Source: Bosea sp. 29B (GTDB lineage: Bacteria > Pseudomonadota > Alphaproteobacteria > Rhizobiales > Beijerinckiaceae). From it: a stretch of 64,000 nucleotides of DNA. The notes under the pieces are model-generated. The model made no database searches, had not been told where the DNA came from, and saw only the letters and a program-made list of their open reading frames with translations. Position numbers and translations under genes: made by a program. How positions within the stretch are numbered: the stretch's first letter is position 1; every line of letters begins with the position of its first letter. Where the stretch lies: contig NZ_LR733817.1 in assembly GCF_902506165.1 (NCBI RefSeq), positions 1,472,255 to 1,536,254 on the forward strand, in the 5' to 3' direction. Shown here one piece after another: positions 15,763 to 25,042 of the stretch.

Positions 15763-17076
15763 ATGGTCGCCATCCCGCATCTCGATCCCTGGCTCGCCAT
15801 CGCCATCGTCGCGCTCGGCGTGCTGCTGACCGGTTTCCTGGCGGCCGCCGATGCGGCGCTTCATGCGATTTCGCGCGCCAGGCTCGTCGCGCAGGAAAAG
15901 GCCGGCAGCCGCCGCGCCGCGATCGTCCTGCGCGTGCTCGGTGACCGCGAACGCCTGAGCGGCGTCTTCCTGCTGGCGCGCACGCTGGTGAAGACCGCGA
16001 CGGCGAGTTTTGCCGCCTATGCGGCGCTCGCCTCCTTCGGTGTCAGCGGCGCGGCCTGCCTCGCGATTGCGGTCGCGCTCATCGTTGTCGTCGTCGGCGA
16101 ACTCGCGCCACGCATGGCAGCCGTTGCCGACCCCGAGCGGATGGCGCTCAAGCTGGTGCGGCCGGTGGCGCGCCTGCTTGCCGTACTCGGCCCGCCGGTC
16201 CGGCTCATGCAATGGTTCGCGCGCCGCTCACTCGGGCTGTTCGGCCTGCGGATCGATTCGCAACGCCCGGTGCTGGCGATCGACGAGATCCTGCGCGACC
16301 AGGTCGAACTGATGCGCCAGGAGGGCACGGTCGCGAAGGCCGATGGCGACATGGTCAGCGGCCTGCTCGACCTGAAGCAGCTCGAAGTCGCCGATGTGAT
16401 GATCCACCGCACCAAGATGCGCACGATCAATCTCGATCTCGGGCCTGAGGCGATCGTGCGCGAGGTGCTGGCCTCGCCCTATACCCGCATGCCGCTCTGG
16501 CGCGACAAGCCGGAGAACATCGTCGGTGTCCTGCACGCCAAGGACCTGCTGCGCGCGCTCGATGCCGCTGGCGGCGACGCCTGCAAGCTTGATGTCGCGA
16601 CCATCGCGCTCGAGTCCTGGTTCGTGCCGGTGAACACGCCGCTGCCCGAGCAGCTCAAGGCCTTCCTCGCCCGCAAGACGCATTTTGCCCTCGCGGTCGA
16701 CGAATATGGCGAGGTGATGGGGCTGGTGACGCTCGAGGACATCCTCGAGGAGATCGTCGGCGACATCCGCGATGAGCACGACGTCGCCGTTCCCGGCCTG
16801 CGCCAGCAGCCGGATGGGGGCGTCATCGTCGATGGCGGCGTGCCGATCCGCGACCTCAACCGAGCGATGGACTGGCAGTTGCCCGACGACGAGGCGACGA
16901 CCATCGCGGGCCTCGTCATCCACGAGGCTCGTGCCATCCCCGATGCCGGCCAGGCGTTCACCTTCCACGGCTTCCGCTTCGAGGTGATGCGCAAGAGCCG
17001 CAACCGGCTGACAGCGCTCAGGGTAGCCCCCGCCGGCAACGGCACGCATGAACAGGAGCCCGCGAGCGCCGCGTGA
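15763..17076 (+). CDS. CNNM/CorC-HlyC family membrane protein (DUF21-CBS-CBS-CorC)
   Basis: A 437-aa inner-membrane protein. Residues about 1-150 form a CNNM/DUF21 transmembrane domain with three to four segments. Two CBS repeats follow (ADVMIHRTKMRTI, then HFALAVDEYGEVMGLVTLEDILEEIVGDI) and a C-terminal CorC/HlyC domain (IVDGGVPIRDLNRAMDWQLP). Relatives are implicated in Mg2+/Co2+ efflux or resistance; older 'hemolysin' names are not functional evidence. It lies 11 bp after aroB and is probably co-transcribed. Confidence 0.85.
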   Translation: MVAIPHLDPWLAIAIVALGVLLTGFLAAADAALHAISRARLVAQEKAGSRRAAIVLRVLGDRERLSGVFLLARTLVKTATASFAAYAALASFGVSGAACLAIAVALIVVVVGELAPRMAAVADPERMALKLVRPVARLLAVLGPPVRLMQWFARRSLGLFGLRIDSQRPVLAIDEILRDQVELMRQEGTVAKADGDMVSGLLDLKQLEVADVMIHRTKMRTINLDLGPEAIVREVLASPYTRMPLWRDKPENIVGVLHAKDLLRALDAAGGDACKLDVATIALESWFVPVNTPLPEQLKAFLARKTHFALAVDEYGEVMGLVTLEDILEEIVGDIRDEHDVAVPGLRQQPDGGVIVDGGVPIRDLNRAMDWQLPDDEATTIAGLVIHEARAIPDAGQAFTFHGFRFEVMRKSRNRLTALRVAPAGNGTHEQEPASAA

Positions 17077-17091
17077 TGGTAGCCAGATCGC

Positions 17092-17649
17092 TCAACCGGC
17101 AGGCTGCAGCTTGAGGCGCAGCCTTGCGAGCAACCTTGTAAAGATTGCGGCCTCGACGCGAGCCCGCGCCAGGACGAGCCCTCCCTGAATCAGGGCCAGG
17201 ATTTCTTCCGCCAGCCCGTCCGGATCGGCCTGGCCGCCACGGGCGAGCGCCCCGGCGAGCGCATCCTGCCAAGCCGTGAAATAGCCGGCGATCTGCGCCG
17301 CGAAGCGCTCGCGCGCATCGGCCAGGGCCAGCGCTCCGACCAGGCAAATGCGCCGGCCCGAACGGAAATAGCCATCGACCGCGACGAGCATCGCCTCGAT
17401 CGCGGCCGCGGCGTCGCCGTCCTCTCGAAGAGGCTGGAATACCTCGTTCTCGAACCAGCTATCGATCTCGTCGAGCACGGCCTTGGCCATCTCCTCCTTC
17501 CCGCCGGGGAAGAAGTGATAGAGGCTGCCCTTGCCGAGCCCCGTGCGCTCGCCGATCACCGACAGGCTCGCCGCCTCGAAACCGTGGTCGCGAAAGATCT
17601 CGCCGAGCACCGGCAGCAGGTCGGCCCGCTCGCTGATTCGTCTTGCCAT
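17092..17649 (-). CDS. TetR/AcrR family transcriptional regulator
   Basis: A 185-aa regulator. The N-terminal HTH spans about residues 8-50 (FRDHGFEAASLSVIGERTGLGKGSLYHFF) and the rest is an all-helical ligand domain with a C-terminal pattern like YcdC/TetR_C relatives. It is the second gene of a leftward pair, 6 bp after the DUF1348 gene. The pair is preceded by a near-ideal TetR-type operator (18141-18175), so autoregulation is likely. The ligand is unknown. Confidence 0.88.
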   Translation of the reverse strand: MARRISERADLLPVLGEIFRDHGFEAASLSVIGERTGLGKGSLYHFFPGGKEEMAKAVLDEIDSWFENEVFQPLREDGDAAAAIEAMLVAVDGYFRSGRRICLVGALALADARERFAAQIAGYFTAWQDALAGALARGGQADPDGLAEEILALIQGGLVLARARVEAAIFTRLLARLRLKLQPAG

Positions 17650-17655
17650 CAGCTC

Positions 17656-18129
17656 TTATAAGCCGAGATCGCTCAGGCCGGGATGATCGGCTGGACGCGG
17701 CCCGGAGGCGTCCCAATGGAACTTCCGCGCCGCTTCCGCGATCGGCAGGTCGTTGATGCTGGCATGGCGACGGGCCATCAGGCCGTTTTCGGCGAACTCC
17801 CAGTTCTCGTTGCCGTAGGAACGGTACCACTGCCCGGAATCGTCGCGCCATTCATAGGCGAAGCGCACGGCGATGCGGTTGCCGGTGAAGGCCCAGAGTT
17901 CCTTGATCAGCCGATAATCGAGCTCGCGCTGCCATTTGCGGGTGAGGAAGGCTTCAATCGTAGCCCGGCCCTGGAAGATCTCGGCCCGGTTCCGCCAATG
18001 CGAATCCTCGGTATAGGCCAGCGCGACCCGCGCCGGATTGCGCCCGTTCCAGCCGTCCTCGGCGGCTCTGACTTTGAGGATCGCGGTATCCTCGCTGAAC
18101 GGTGGAAAGGGCGGCCTTGCTTCGCTCAC
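17656..18129 (-). CDS. Nuclear transport factor 2-like fold protein (DUF1348)
   Basis: A 157-aa protein with the SnoaL/NTF2-like cone fold of DUF1348. Characteristic stretches are [38 protein letters not shown] and [20 protein letters not shown]. Related proteins often hydrolyse or bind small aromatic or lactone compounds, but no activity is assigned to this family. The start is GTG with AGGAG upstream. The Shine-Dalgarno abuts the downstream arm of the operator. It is first in an operon with its TetR regulator. Confidence 0.82.
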   Translation of the reverse strand: MSEARPPFPPFSEDTAILKVRAAEDGWNGRNPARVALAYTEDSHWRNRAEIFQGRATIEAFLTRKWQRELDYRLIKELWAFTGNRIAVRFAYEWRDDSGQWYRSYGNENWEFAENGLMARRHASINDLPIAEAARKFHWDASGPRPADHPGLSDLGL

Positions 18130-18140
18130 GGCAAATCTCC

Positions 18141-18175
18141 TGTACCAATCGGTAAATACTTGACCGATTGGTACA
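18141..18175. promoter_or_regulatory. TetR-type operator upstream of the DUF1348-tetR operon
   Basis: Perfect 13-bp inverted arms, TGTACCAATCGGT (18141-18153) and ACCGATTGGTACA (18163-18175), are separated by 9 bp. Each arm carries its own near-palindrome ACCAATCGGT, as in paired TetR sites. It lies directly before the ribosome site of the leftward operon, so a bound repressor would block its promoter. Confidence 0.8.
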
Positions 18176-18218
18176 GAATAGATCCTGCCTCGTCAACGCC
18201 CTCTGCCGAGCCTCCTGG

Positions 18219-19397
18219 TCAGGGGCTGAACACCAGCACCAGGAAGACGAAGAACACCGAGAGATGCACCGCCCCTTCCAGCATGGTGGTGCGCGTGCCG
18301 GTGAAGGTCAGCGTCGAGAGCAGCAGCGTCATCGACAGGATGACCATGTTGGTGCCGGAGAGGCCGAGCACGACCTCCTGTCCGGTGATGAGCCCGATGA
18401 CCAATACGGCCGGGACCGTCAGCCCGAGCGTCGAGGCGGCAGCGCCAAGACAGAGATTGATCGCACGCTGCAGCTGGTTGGTGGTGATCGCGCGCAGCGC
18501 CGCGATGCATTCGGGCGTGAACACCACCATGGCGATCAGGATACCGCCGAGCGCCACCGGCGCGCCAAGGCGCGCGATGCCGAAGTCGAGCACGACGGCG
18601 AGGCTTTTCGCCAGGATCACGATCGGCAGGATGTTGGCGAGCAGCAGGATGACATGCGACCGCGTCGAACCTTCCGAGGGCGGATGCGGCGGCTCCTCGG
18701 ACGGCTCGGCATCAGGCTCCGGCGCTGGCGCTGGCGCCGGTTCGGAACCGGGCTGCACCCGGGCCCGGGCATAGGCCGCGCCATAGGGCATGTTCGATTC
18801 GCCGGCGGGCTCCTTGAAGAAGACGCTGTGCCGGCCGGTCTGCAGGATCAGGAAGGCGCCGTAGAGCAGCAGGGTGAAGAGCGAGAACGCGATCGACTGG
18901 AAGGTGGTTAGCGTGCCGTCCGAGGTCGAGGTGGTGAAGTTCGGAAGGACAAGCGGGATCAGCGTCAGCGGAATGATCACCGCGAGATAGGCCGAGGCGC
19001 CCTTGAGGTTGTAGCCCTGCGAGAAGTGCCGGAGGCCGCCGATGAAGAGGCCGATGCCGACGACACCGTTGAGCACGATCATCAGCACTGCGAACATGGT
19101 GTCGCGCCCGAGCGTCGGCGCGCCCTTGGCGCCCAGCATCACTGCCGAGATCAGCGCCACCTCGATGATGACGATCGAGAGCGTCAGGATCAGCGTGCCA
19201 TAGGGCTCGCCGAGCCGATGCGCGATCTCCTCGGCCTCATGCACCACGCCGAACGCCGACCAGACGATGACACCGAGCAGCCAGGCAAAGATCAACAATG
19301 ACGGCAAGGGCGCTCCAAGCTGTGCGAGCAGCGTGCCGCCAAAGATCTGGAAGGCTGCAACCGAGGCCCAGGCGCAGGCGAGGCGGGCGATCATCAT
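18219..19397 (-). CDS. Calcium/proton antiporter of the CaCA family (ChaA/y4hA-like)
   Basis: A 392-aa inner-membrane antiporter with about 11 hydrophobic segments. It is built as two inverted Na_Ca_ex domains, with the acidic motif VVHEAEEIAHRLGEPYGTLILTLS in the first half and VVFTPECIAALRAITTNQLQRAINL in the second. They are joined by a Pro/Glu-rich linker of about 35 residues. It resembles the 'ionic transporter y4hA' group and E. coli ChaA and should expel Ca2+ or Na+ in exchange for protons. ATG at 19397 is used; a TTG at 19406 is an alternative, and neither has a clear ribosome site. Confidence 0.85.
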   Translation of the reverse strand: MMIARLACAWASVAAFQIFGGTLLAQLGAPLPSLLIFAWLLGVIVWSAFGVVHEAEEIAHRLGEPYGTLILTLSIVIIEVALISAVMLGAKGAPTLGRDTMFAVLMIVLNGVVGIGLFIGGLRHFSQGYNLKGASAYLAVIIPLTLIPLVLPNFTTSTSDGTLTTFQSIAFSLFTLLLYGAFLILQTGRHSVFFKEPAGESNMPYGAAYARARVQPGSEPAPAPAPEPDAEPSEEPPHPPSEGSTRSHVILLLANILPIVILAKSLAVVLDFGIARLGAPVALGGILIAMVVFTPECIAALRAITTNQLQRAINLCLGAAASTLGLTVPAVLVIGLITGQEVVLGLSGTNMVILSMTLLLSTLTFTGTRTTMLEGAVHLSVFFVFLVLVFSP

Positions 19398-19546
19398 GTC
19401 AGGCAATGGGTCCGTCGTTGGGAAAAGGAGACAGGCGAGTACGTGCCGAAAATGATCTCACAACGGCACGCCCGTGACACGCGATTGTTGCCTCGCACGC
19501 GTCTCCCATGCGCAAAGGCGCCACAAAGGAGGTCGAGACCAGCGCA

Positions 19547-19942
19547 ATGAGCGCCCTCGATCTTCGCCTTGCCCATCTCGTCCTCTTCACTGGGGCTGCA
19601 TTGCTCGCCGGCACGCTGGAGACGCGCGCCCAGCCGGAGCCGACCTTCCGTACGAGTTGCAGCGAATTGCGCACCGCATTGAAGTCACTAGCCGGCAAGG
19701 AAGGCGAACTCATCACGATCGAGGTCGAGGGTCCTCTGACTATGGTCAAGACGGGCGCCGGCGTGACCTATCTCGGCTTGTGCCAGGCACCCGACCCGCG
19801 GGTGCTCTGCGTCACCTATGACAGCAATGGTCGAAATACCGGCGAGCGCATCGTCGTCAGCGGCAGCTGGGAGCAGGTCGGCCCCGATCACGTCAAGCTC
19901 GACCCCTGCCTGCATTTCCTGCCGGGCGAGCCGGCGCCCTGA
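19547..19942 (+). CDS. Small secreted protein of unknown function
   Basis: A protein of about 131 aa with a hydrophobic N-terminal stretch (LVLFTGAALLAGTLETRAQ) that looks like a signal peptide. A beta-rich mature part follows with four cysteines (SC, LC, LC, PC), suggesting a disulfide-bonded periplasmic domain. I do not recognise a family. AAAGGAGG lies 14 nt upstream of 19547, somewhat far; an in-frame ATG at 19508 has no ribosome site and would bury the signal. It converges with the DUF1330 gene with only 3 bp between stops. Confidence 0.6.
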   Translation: MSALDLRLAHLVLFTGAALLAGTLETRAQPEPTFRTSCSELRTALKSLAGKEGELITIEVEGPLTMVKTGAGVTYLGLCQAPDPRVLCVTYDSNGRNTGERIVVSGSWEQVGPDHVKLDPCLHFLPGEPAP

Positions 19943-19945
19943 GGG

Positions 19946-20275
19946 TCAGCCCAGCTTCGCCAGGAAATCGGTCGCCCGATAGTCGTCCGATACACCGGCG
20001 ACGATGATCGCGGCACTACGCGAGTTGCGCGTCCTGAGCGGCAGGATCGCCTGATAGGCCGGCGAGGCGTACCAGCCATGGGCAGCGTCGCGGTCCGGAA
20101 AAGCGATGACGACGAGGTCGCCCTCCCAGGGACCTTCCATGACCTCCGGCGTCACGCCATGGATCAGGAAGCGGCCGCCGAACGGCACGAGGGTCTCGTC
20201 GATGCGCTTGATGTAGTCGACGATCTCGACGTTGACGTCGACGTCGCGCAGATGGGCGATGGCATAGGCGGTCAT
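19946..20275 (-). CDS. DUF1330 domain-containing protein
   Basis: A 109-aa protein with the dimeric ferredoxin-like fold of DUF1330. It begins TAYAIAHLRDVD, then has YIKRIDETLVPFGGRFLIHG and the hallmark WEGDLVVIAFPDRDAAHGWYASPAYQAILPLR. Homologues are cytoplasmic and of unknown function, related by fold to EthD and antibiotic monooxygenases. GAGGAG lies before the ATG. A TRAP binding-protein gene lies upstream of the coordinates (downstream in transcription terms is the convergent secreted-protein gene). Confidence 0.85.
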   Translation of the reverse strand: MTAYAIAHLRDVDVNVEIVDYIKRIDETLVPFGGRFLIHGVTPEVMEGPWEGDLVVIAFPDRDAAHGWYASPAYQAILPLRTRNSRSAAIIVAGVSDDYRATDFLAKLG

Positions 20276-20348
20276 GGTGCGCTCCTCGATCGAAAACGGC
20301 CGGTGCGGCCGGTGTCGCGAGGGACCATGCCCGCCGCAGCGCGGCGGG

Positions 20349-20371
20349 TCGATTACGCCTCGGGTAATCGA
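20349..20371. promoter_or_regulatory. Inverted repeat between the TRAP-SBP and DUF1330 genes
   Basis: TCGATTAC (20349-20356) and GTAATCGA (20364-20371) are perfect 8-bp arms 7 bp apart, within a 141-bp gap between two leftward genes. No T-run follows. The position fits an operator for the DUF1330 gene or an RNA stem at the end of the TRAP binding-protein message. Nothing else was seen in the gap. Confidence 0.4.
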
Positions 20372-20416
20372 AACCGCGCCGCCTCGGCAAAGCAGCGACG
20401 CAGCAGCGCGAGTGCC

Positions 20417-21391
20417 TCAGCGCTTGGCGAAGGCGTCGAGGATCGCGGCGCCTTCCGCTCCGGCCTTGCCGCGCCAATCCTCGACCGCGGCCTTGCCCGC
20501 AGCCTCGAGCCGTTGGGTCAGATCGGCCGGCAGCTTCGCGTGGATGGTGACGCCGTTTGCGCGCATGCGGGTATAGTTCTCGTCGAGCCGCGTCCTGATC
20601 GCGCTCCATTGCCGCCGCTCGGTCTCGGCTGCGGCTTCGTCGACGACCTGCCTGAGATCGGCCGGCAGGGCCTCGTAGGCGGCGAGATTCACCGTCGCCA
20701 GCGAGATCGGCAGTGCATAGTTCACCTCGCTGAAATGCGGCAGGAACTGCCAGAGATTGCGCCCGGCCCCGCCATCCCCCGACGACAGCACCGCCGTGAC
20801 CGAACCGTCCTTCACCTTCGGCATGGCGTCGGCGAAGGACAGGTTCACTGCCTTGGCGCCGGCATTGCCCATCACTGTGGTCGAGGTCGCGTCATAGGTG
20901 CGGATCGACAAGCCGGCGAGATCCCTGGCCGAGGCCACCGGCTCCTTCGACCAGATGCCGGAGGCCGGCCAGGGCGTGGTGTAGAGCATGCGCTGGCCGT
21001 AGCCGGCGAAGACCTCGGCATAGGCCGGCCGGGCAAGGTCGGTCAGGCGCCTGGCATCCTCGATCGAGGTTGCCAGGAACGGCAGTGACGACAGGCCGAA
21101 GAGCGGATGCACCGAGCCCAGCGCCCCGGCGAAGGCATCGCCGACCGCGACCTTCCCTTCCTGCACGGCTGCGACCATGCCGGCCGACTTGATCCCCTTC
21201 GCGGCGTCGAAGCTCGGGATAATCGTCAGACGCCCGCCCGAACGCTCGTTCACCAGCTTTGCAAAGGTCGCGACGCCCTCGCCCGGAATGGCGCTGGCAG
21301 GATACTCGGTCGGCATTTCCCAGACCGTCTGGGCAAAAGCGGCAGGCGACAGGCTCAAGGCGAGCGCGATGATCGGCACGAGGCGGCGCAT
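20417..21391 (-). CDS. TRAP transporter substrate-binding protein (DctP family), orphan
   Basis: A 324-aa periplasmic binding protein. Signal peptide about residues 1-20 (ending AFAQ), then DctP-type landmarks: GEGVATFAKLVNERSGGRL, PFLATSIEDARRLTD, and the AGLSIRTYDATSTTVMGNAGAKAVNLSFAD region with the arginine that usually clamps a carboxylate. It would hand an organic acid to a DctQM membrane pair, but no dctQ or dctM lies on either side, so it must use a distant partner or act in sensing. GGAG precedes the ATG. Confidence 0.85.
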   Translation of the reverse strand: MRRLVPIIALALSLSPAAFAQTVWEMPTEYPASAIPGEGVATFAKLVNERSGGRLTIIPSFDAAKGIKSAGMVAAVQEGKVAVGDAFAGALGSVHPLFGLSSLPFLATSIEDARRLTDLARPAYAEVFAGYGQRMLYTTPWPASGIWSKEPVASARDLAGLSIRTYDATSTTVMGNAGAKAVNLSFADAMPKVKDGSVTAVLSSGDGGAGRNLWQFLPHFSEVNYALPISLATVNLAAYEALPADLRQVVDEAAAETERRQWSAIRTRLDENYTRMRANGVTIHAKLPADLTQRLEAAGKAAVEDWRGKAGAEGAAILDAFAKR

Positions 21392-21471
21392 GGACGGGTC
21401 TCCGTGTTGGCTGGGCAGCTAGGCTTGCTCCCGAAGAGGCGAGGTCGGAGCGAGCATAGCGGCCTGAACCA

Positions 21472-23289
21472 TCACGCGCCTGGCAGCTTTTGTGCCAATG
21501 GGCTGGCCTCGGCCTCCGACAGCGTCGATGCAGGCTTGTCGGTAACGAGATACTGCGCCCGCGCCAAGGCTGCGAAGCGCCCGCCCTTGGCGACGAGCTC
21601 CTCGAAGGAGCCCATCTCGATCACCTGGCCCTGCTCGAACACCAGGATGCGGTCGGCATTGCGGATGGTGGCGAGACGGTGCGCGATGACGAAGGTGGTG
21701 CGGCCCTTCATCACCTCGTCGAGCGCCTTCTGCAGCTTCACTTCGGTCGCCGCATCGAGCGCCGAGGTCGCCTCGTCCAGGATCAGGATCGGCGGGTTCT
21801 TGAGCAAGGCGCGCGCGATCGACAGGCGCTGGCGCTCACCGCCCGAGAGAGTGCGGCCACGCTCGCCGACGATGGTGTCGAGCCCGTCGCTCTGGCGCGC
21901 CATCACTTCGGTCGCCTGCGCGCGGTCGAGCGCTTCCATCATCTCGGCATCGGTCGCGTCCGGCTTGCCGACCGTCAGGTTCTCGCGGATCGAGCGCGCG
22001 AACAGCATCGGCTCCTGGAAGACGACGCCGATATTGCGCCGGAGCGAAAGCAGCGAGATCTCGCGGATGTCGCGCCCATCGGCGAGGATGCGGCCCGATT
22101 GCGGATCGAAGGCGCGGTGCAGCAGGCCGAGCGTGGTCGACTTGCCCGAGCCGGTCGAGCCGACGATCGCGATGGTCTCGCCGGGCCTGACCTCGAAGGA
22201 GACGTCAGCGACGGCGGCGCGCTTGCCATCATAGGAGAAGGAAACGTCGTCGAAGGTGATCCGGCCCTCGAGCCGACCGGCATCGGGAGAACCGGGCTGA
22301 TCGCGCACCGCCGGCAGCGTGTCGAGCACCTCGAAGAACTCGCGCATCTTCGGCGCCTGCATGAAGATGAAGTTCACGAAGGAGACGATCTGCTCGAGTC
22401 TGCCGACCAGCATGGTGGCGAAGCCCATGAAGGTGACGATCTCGCCGACCGTGGTCAGCCCCTGCATCAGCAGCCAGGTGCCGACGACGAAGATCGAGAG
22501 CACGGTCAGCGTCGCCGAGGCACGGGTCGCGACGGTAGCGACAGCCCACCAGGTCAGCACCGGGATCTGCGCTTCGAGCAGGCTGGTGATGGTGTTGCGC
22601 AGCCCGCGCACCTCGGCCTCGATCCTGGTGAAGCTCTGGATCACCGGCACGTTGCCGAGCGCGTCCGAAGCCCGCTCCGCCAAGCTTGAATGATAGGCCT
22701 CGACATTGCTCTGCAGCTTGTCGGTCTTGCGCAGCACGAAGGCGGTGAGTGTGCCGAACAGCACGACGAGGAAGATCAGCACCAGGCCGAGCTGCCAGTT
22801 CTTCCAGAGCGTGAACGGCAGCAGGATGAAGAGCGCGACGAAGCTGGCGCAATGCTCGCGGAAGAAGGAGAGCCAGAGCGCCCACATGCCGCTGGTGCCT
22901 TCGAGCATCACCTTGAGCACGCGGCCGGAATGGGTCTGCGTGTGATAGGCGAGCGGCAAGGTCAGCGCATGCTCGAAATAATTCGCCATCACAGCGAGGC
23001 GGCGGCGATGCGCCAGCCGGTCGGCGAACAGCGCGACGAAGACGCCTGCAGCGATATTGAACAGGCCGAAGCCGACCCAGGCGGCCAGCAATACGTTGAT
23101 GTCGCCCCAGCCGGGTCGCGTGCCCGCCGTCTGCAAGCTGGTCAATTTGTCGATCAGCGCGCCGAAAAGCATCGGCTCGGCAAAGGCCGCGCCCGCCAGC
23201 GCGATATTGGCGACAGCGAGCAGGAGCCCCAGGCGCCGTTCCGGACCGAGCTCGCCGAGGACGCGGGCGTAGATTGCAAGCAGAGACAT
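21472..23289 (-). CDS. ndvA: ABC exporter, fused permease-ATPase, NdvA-like (cyclic beta-glucan export)
   Basis: A 605-aa type I exporter half-transporter. Residues about 1-310 form a six-segment membrane domain and about 345-580 an ATPase with [16 protein letters not shown] and [11 protein letters not shown]. The N-terminus ([15 protein letters not shown]) and early [13 protein letters not shown] segment look like NdvA/ChvA, which exports cyclic beta-1,2-glucan to the periplasm; overall length also fits. No ndvB synthase is nearby. ATG at 23289 matches family starts but has no good ribosome site; an in-frame TTG at 23325 has GTGAGGAC before it. It is divergent from the motA-like gene. Confidence 0.8.
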   Translation of the reverse strand: MSLLAIYARVLGELGPERRLGLLLAVANIALAGAAFAEPMLFGALIDKLTSLQTAGTRPGWGDINVLLAAWVGFGLFNIAAGVFVALFADRLAHRRRLAVMANYFEHALTLPLAYHTQTHSGRVLKVMLEGTSGMWALWLSFFREHCASFVALFILLPFTLWKNWQLGLVLIFLVVLFGTLTAFVLRKTDKLQSNVEAYHSSLAERASDALGNVPVIQSFTRIEAEVRGLRNTITSLLEAQIPVLTWWAVATVATRASATLTVLSIFVVGTWLLMQGLTTVGEIVTFMGFATMLVGRLEQIVSFVNFIFMQAPKMREFFEVLDTLPAVRDQPGSPDAGRLEGRITFDDVSFSYDGKRAAVADVSFEVRPGETIAIVGSTGSGKSTTLGLLHRAFDPQSGRILADGRDIREISLLSLRRNIGVVFQEPMLFARSIRENLTVGKPDATDAEMMEALDRAQATEVMARQSDGLDTIVGERGRTLSGGERQRLSIARALLKNPPILILDEATSALDAATEVKLQKALDEVMKGRTTFVIAHRLATIRNADRILVFEQGQVIEMGSFEELVAKGGRFAALARAQYLVTDKPASTLSEAEASPLAQKLPGA

Positions 23290-23426
23290 GGCCAAGAGCT
23301 TTAGCTCACGGAGCGGCGTGAGCAAGTCCTCACCCTTAACGCTTCCTTCAACTCGCGCCGCCTATCGTTTCCGGCGTGCGAGAGGCGTGGCGCGCAGGGC
23401 CGACGGCAGCGCACCAAGGTGCTTTC

Positions 23427-24197
23427 ATGGATATCGCGACCGGCGCAGGCATCATCGGTGGCATCGCTACGATTGTCGCGCTGATCATGATCGATGGCGG
23501 CAACTTCGCCGCCTATTGGGACAAGCACGCCGCCATCATCATCTTCGGCGGCGCCTCGGCCGCAACCATGCTGCGCTTTCCCTTCTCGGTGATCGCGCAC
23601 GGCCTGCCTATGGGCATCCGCTTCGCCTTCACAATGCGCTCGATCCACCCTCGTGAGCTGATCGACGAGATCACGCGCGTCGCCGAGATCAACCGCAAGA
23701 GCGGCCCGGTCGCGCTCGAAAATGTCGAAGTCTCCGATCCGTTCCTGGCCCAGGGCCTGCGCTACATCGCCGACGGCTACGACAAGGACTTCATCCGCGA
23801 CACGATGGAGCGCGACCGCGACAACTTCCTGCAGCGGCTCGACGAAGGCTCGAAGGTCTACCGCGCGATCGGCGACTGCGCCCCTGCCTGGGGCATGATC
23901 GGCACGATTCTCGGCATGGTCACTATGTTCGCCAACATGTCGGATCCGTCCAAGCTCGGCCCGGCCATGGCGACGGCGCTGCTGGCGACGCTCTACGGCG
24001 CCATGGTCGCCAACATGTTCACCCTGCCGATTGCCGACAAGCTGCACATCAAGCTCGAGGAAGAAGAGATCTCGCGCACGCTGATCATCGACGGCATCCT
24101 GCAGATGCGCGACGCCAAGAGCCCGACCTTGGTGCGCGAAATGCTCCTTGCCTACCTGCCGGACCACCATCGCGCCGAGATGACCGAAGCGACCTGA
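23427..24197 (+). CDS. motA: MotA/PomA-type flagellar motor stator protein
   Basis: A 256-aa inner-membrane protein with four membrane segments, ion-channel half of a flagellar stator. Segment 1 is GIIGGIATIVALIMIDGG. Segments 3-4 contain the conserved CAPAWGMIGTILGMV and ATALLATLYGAMVANMF. The cytoplasmic loop carries charged residues (ERDRDNFLQRLDEG) that would contact FliG. Size and sequence are closer to PomA-type than to the long alphaproteobacterial MotA. The start at 23427 has AAGG upstream. motB follows 12 bp later; no other flagellar genes are in the window. Confidence 0.85.
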   Translation: MDIATGAGIIGGIATIVALIMIDGGNFAAYWDKHAAIIIFGGASAATMLRFPFSVIAHGLPMGIRFAFTMRSIHPRELIDEITRVAEINRKSGPVALENVEVSDPFLAQGLRYIADGYDKDFIRDTMERDRDNFLQRLDEGSKVYRAIGDCAPAWGMIGTILGMVTMFANMSDPSKLGPAMATALLATLYGAMVANMFTLPIADKLHIKLEEEEISRTLIIDGILQMRDAKSPTLVREMLLAYLPDHHRAEMTEAT

Positions 24198-24209
24198 GCG
24201 GAGCCCGCC

Positions 24210-25034
24210 ATGGCCAAGAAGAAGCGAGGCGGGCATGGCGGTCACGGCTGGTTCGTGACCTTCGCCGACCTCATGGCCCTGCTCATGGCCTTCTTCGTGA
24301 TGGTCGCCGCCTATTCGAGCCAGGACAAGCAGAAGCTCCAGATCGTCGCCGGTTCGATGCGCGAGGCCTTCGGCACCCAGCGCGACTTCAAGCTCGCCGG
24401 CATCGTCGAGGTCGACGGCATCCCGACCAGGACGCACATCAAGAACGCCTATGTCCGCCCGCTCGAGGAAGCCTCCGACAACACCGCGCCGAATCACAAC
24501 CAGCAGAAAGAAGATGGGCTGGTCTCGGCCACCCATGACCGCGGCTTTGCGCTCGCCGCCGCCTCGCTGCGCCAGGCGCTGCGCGAGATGCCGGAGATCG
24601 GCGAACTCTCGCGCAGCATCCTCATCGAGGTCTCTGAGCAGGGCATCGACATCCAGCTTGTCGACCAGGATGGCCGCGCCATGTTCGACGAAGGCTCGGT
24701 CCAGCCGAACGAGCGCATGCGCAAGCTTCTCGCCGCGATCGCGCCGACGCTGCGGCGCATGCCCAACAAGATCGCCATCACCGGCCACACCGCTGCGCAG
24801 CGCCCGGGCGCTACGGCGCCCGGCAGTCCCTGGGCGCTCTCGGTCGGCCGCGCCTCAGCGGTGCGCGAGATCCTCGGCAATGCCGGCGTGCCCGACGAGC
24901 GCTTCAGCTCGGTCACCGGCAAGGCCGACACCGAGCCGCTGGTCAAGGACAACCCCTATCTCGCCTTCAACCGCCGCGTCGGCATCGTGCTGAAGGCCGA
25001 TGCGCCGCCGCTGCCGGTCGGCGCCAAACCCTGA
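24210..25034 (+). CDS. motB: MotB/OmpA-family flagellar motor stator protein
   Basis: A 274-aa partner of the preceding MotA. A basic N-terminus is followed by a single membrane segment (FVTFADLMALLMAFFVMVAAYS) with the essential channel aspartate at D20. A roughly 100-residue linker leads to an OmpA-like peptidoglycan-binding domain (about 150-260, KIAITGHTA... SVGRASAVREIL). This anchors the stator to the cell wall. GGAG lies before the ATG. Ion specificity (H+ or Na+) cannot be settled from the sequence. Confidence 0.87.
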   Translation: MAKKKRGGHGGHGWFVTFADLMALLMAFFVMVAAYSSQDKQKLQIVAGSMREAFGTQRDFKLAGIVEVDGIPTRTHIKNAYVRPLEEASDNTAPNHNQQKEDGLVSATHDRGFALAAASLRQALREMPEIGELSRSILIEVSEQGIDIQLVDQDGRAMFDEGSVQPNERMRKLLAAIAPTLRRMPNKIAITGHTAAQRPGATAPGSPWALSVGRASAVREILGNAGVPDERFSSVTGKADTEPLVKDNPYLAFNRRVGIVLKADAPPLPVGAKP

Positions 25035-25042
25035 GCCGCGGC

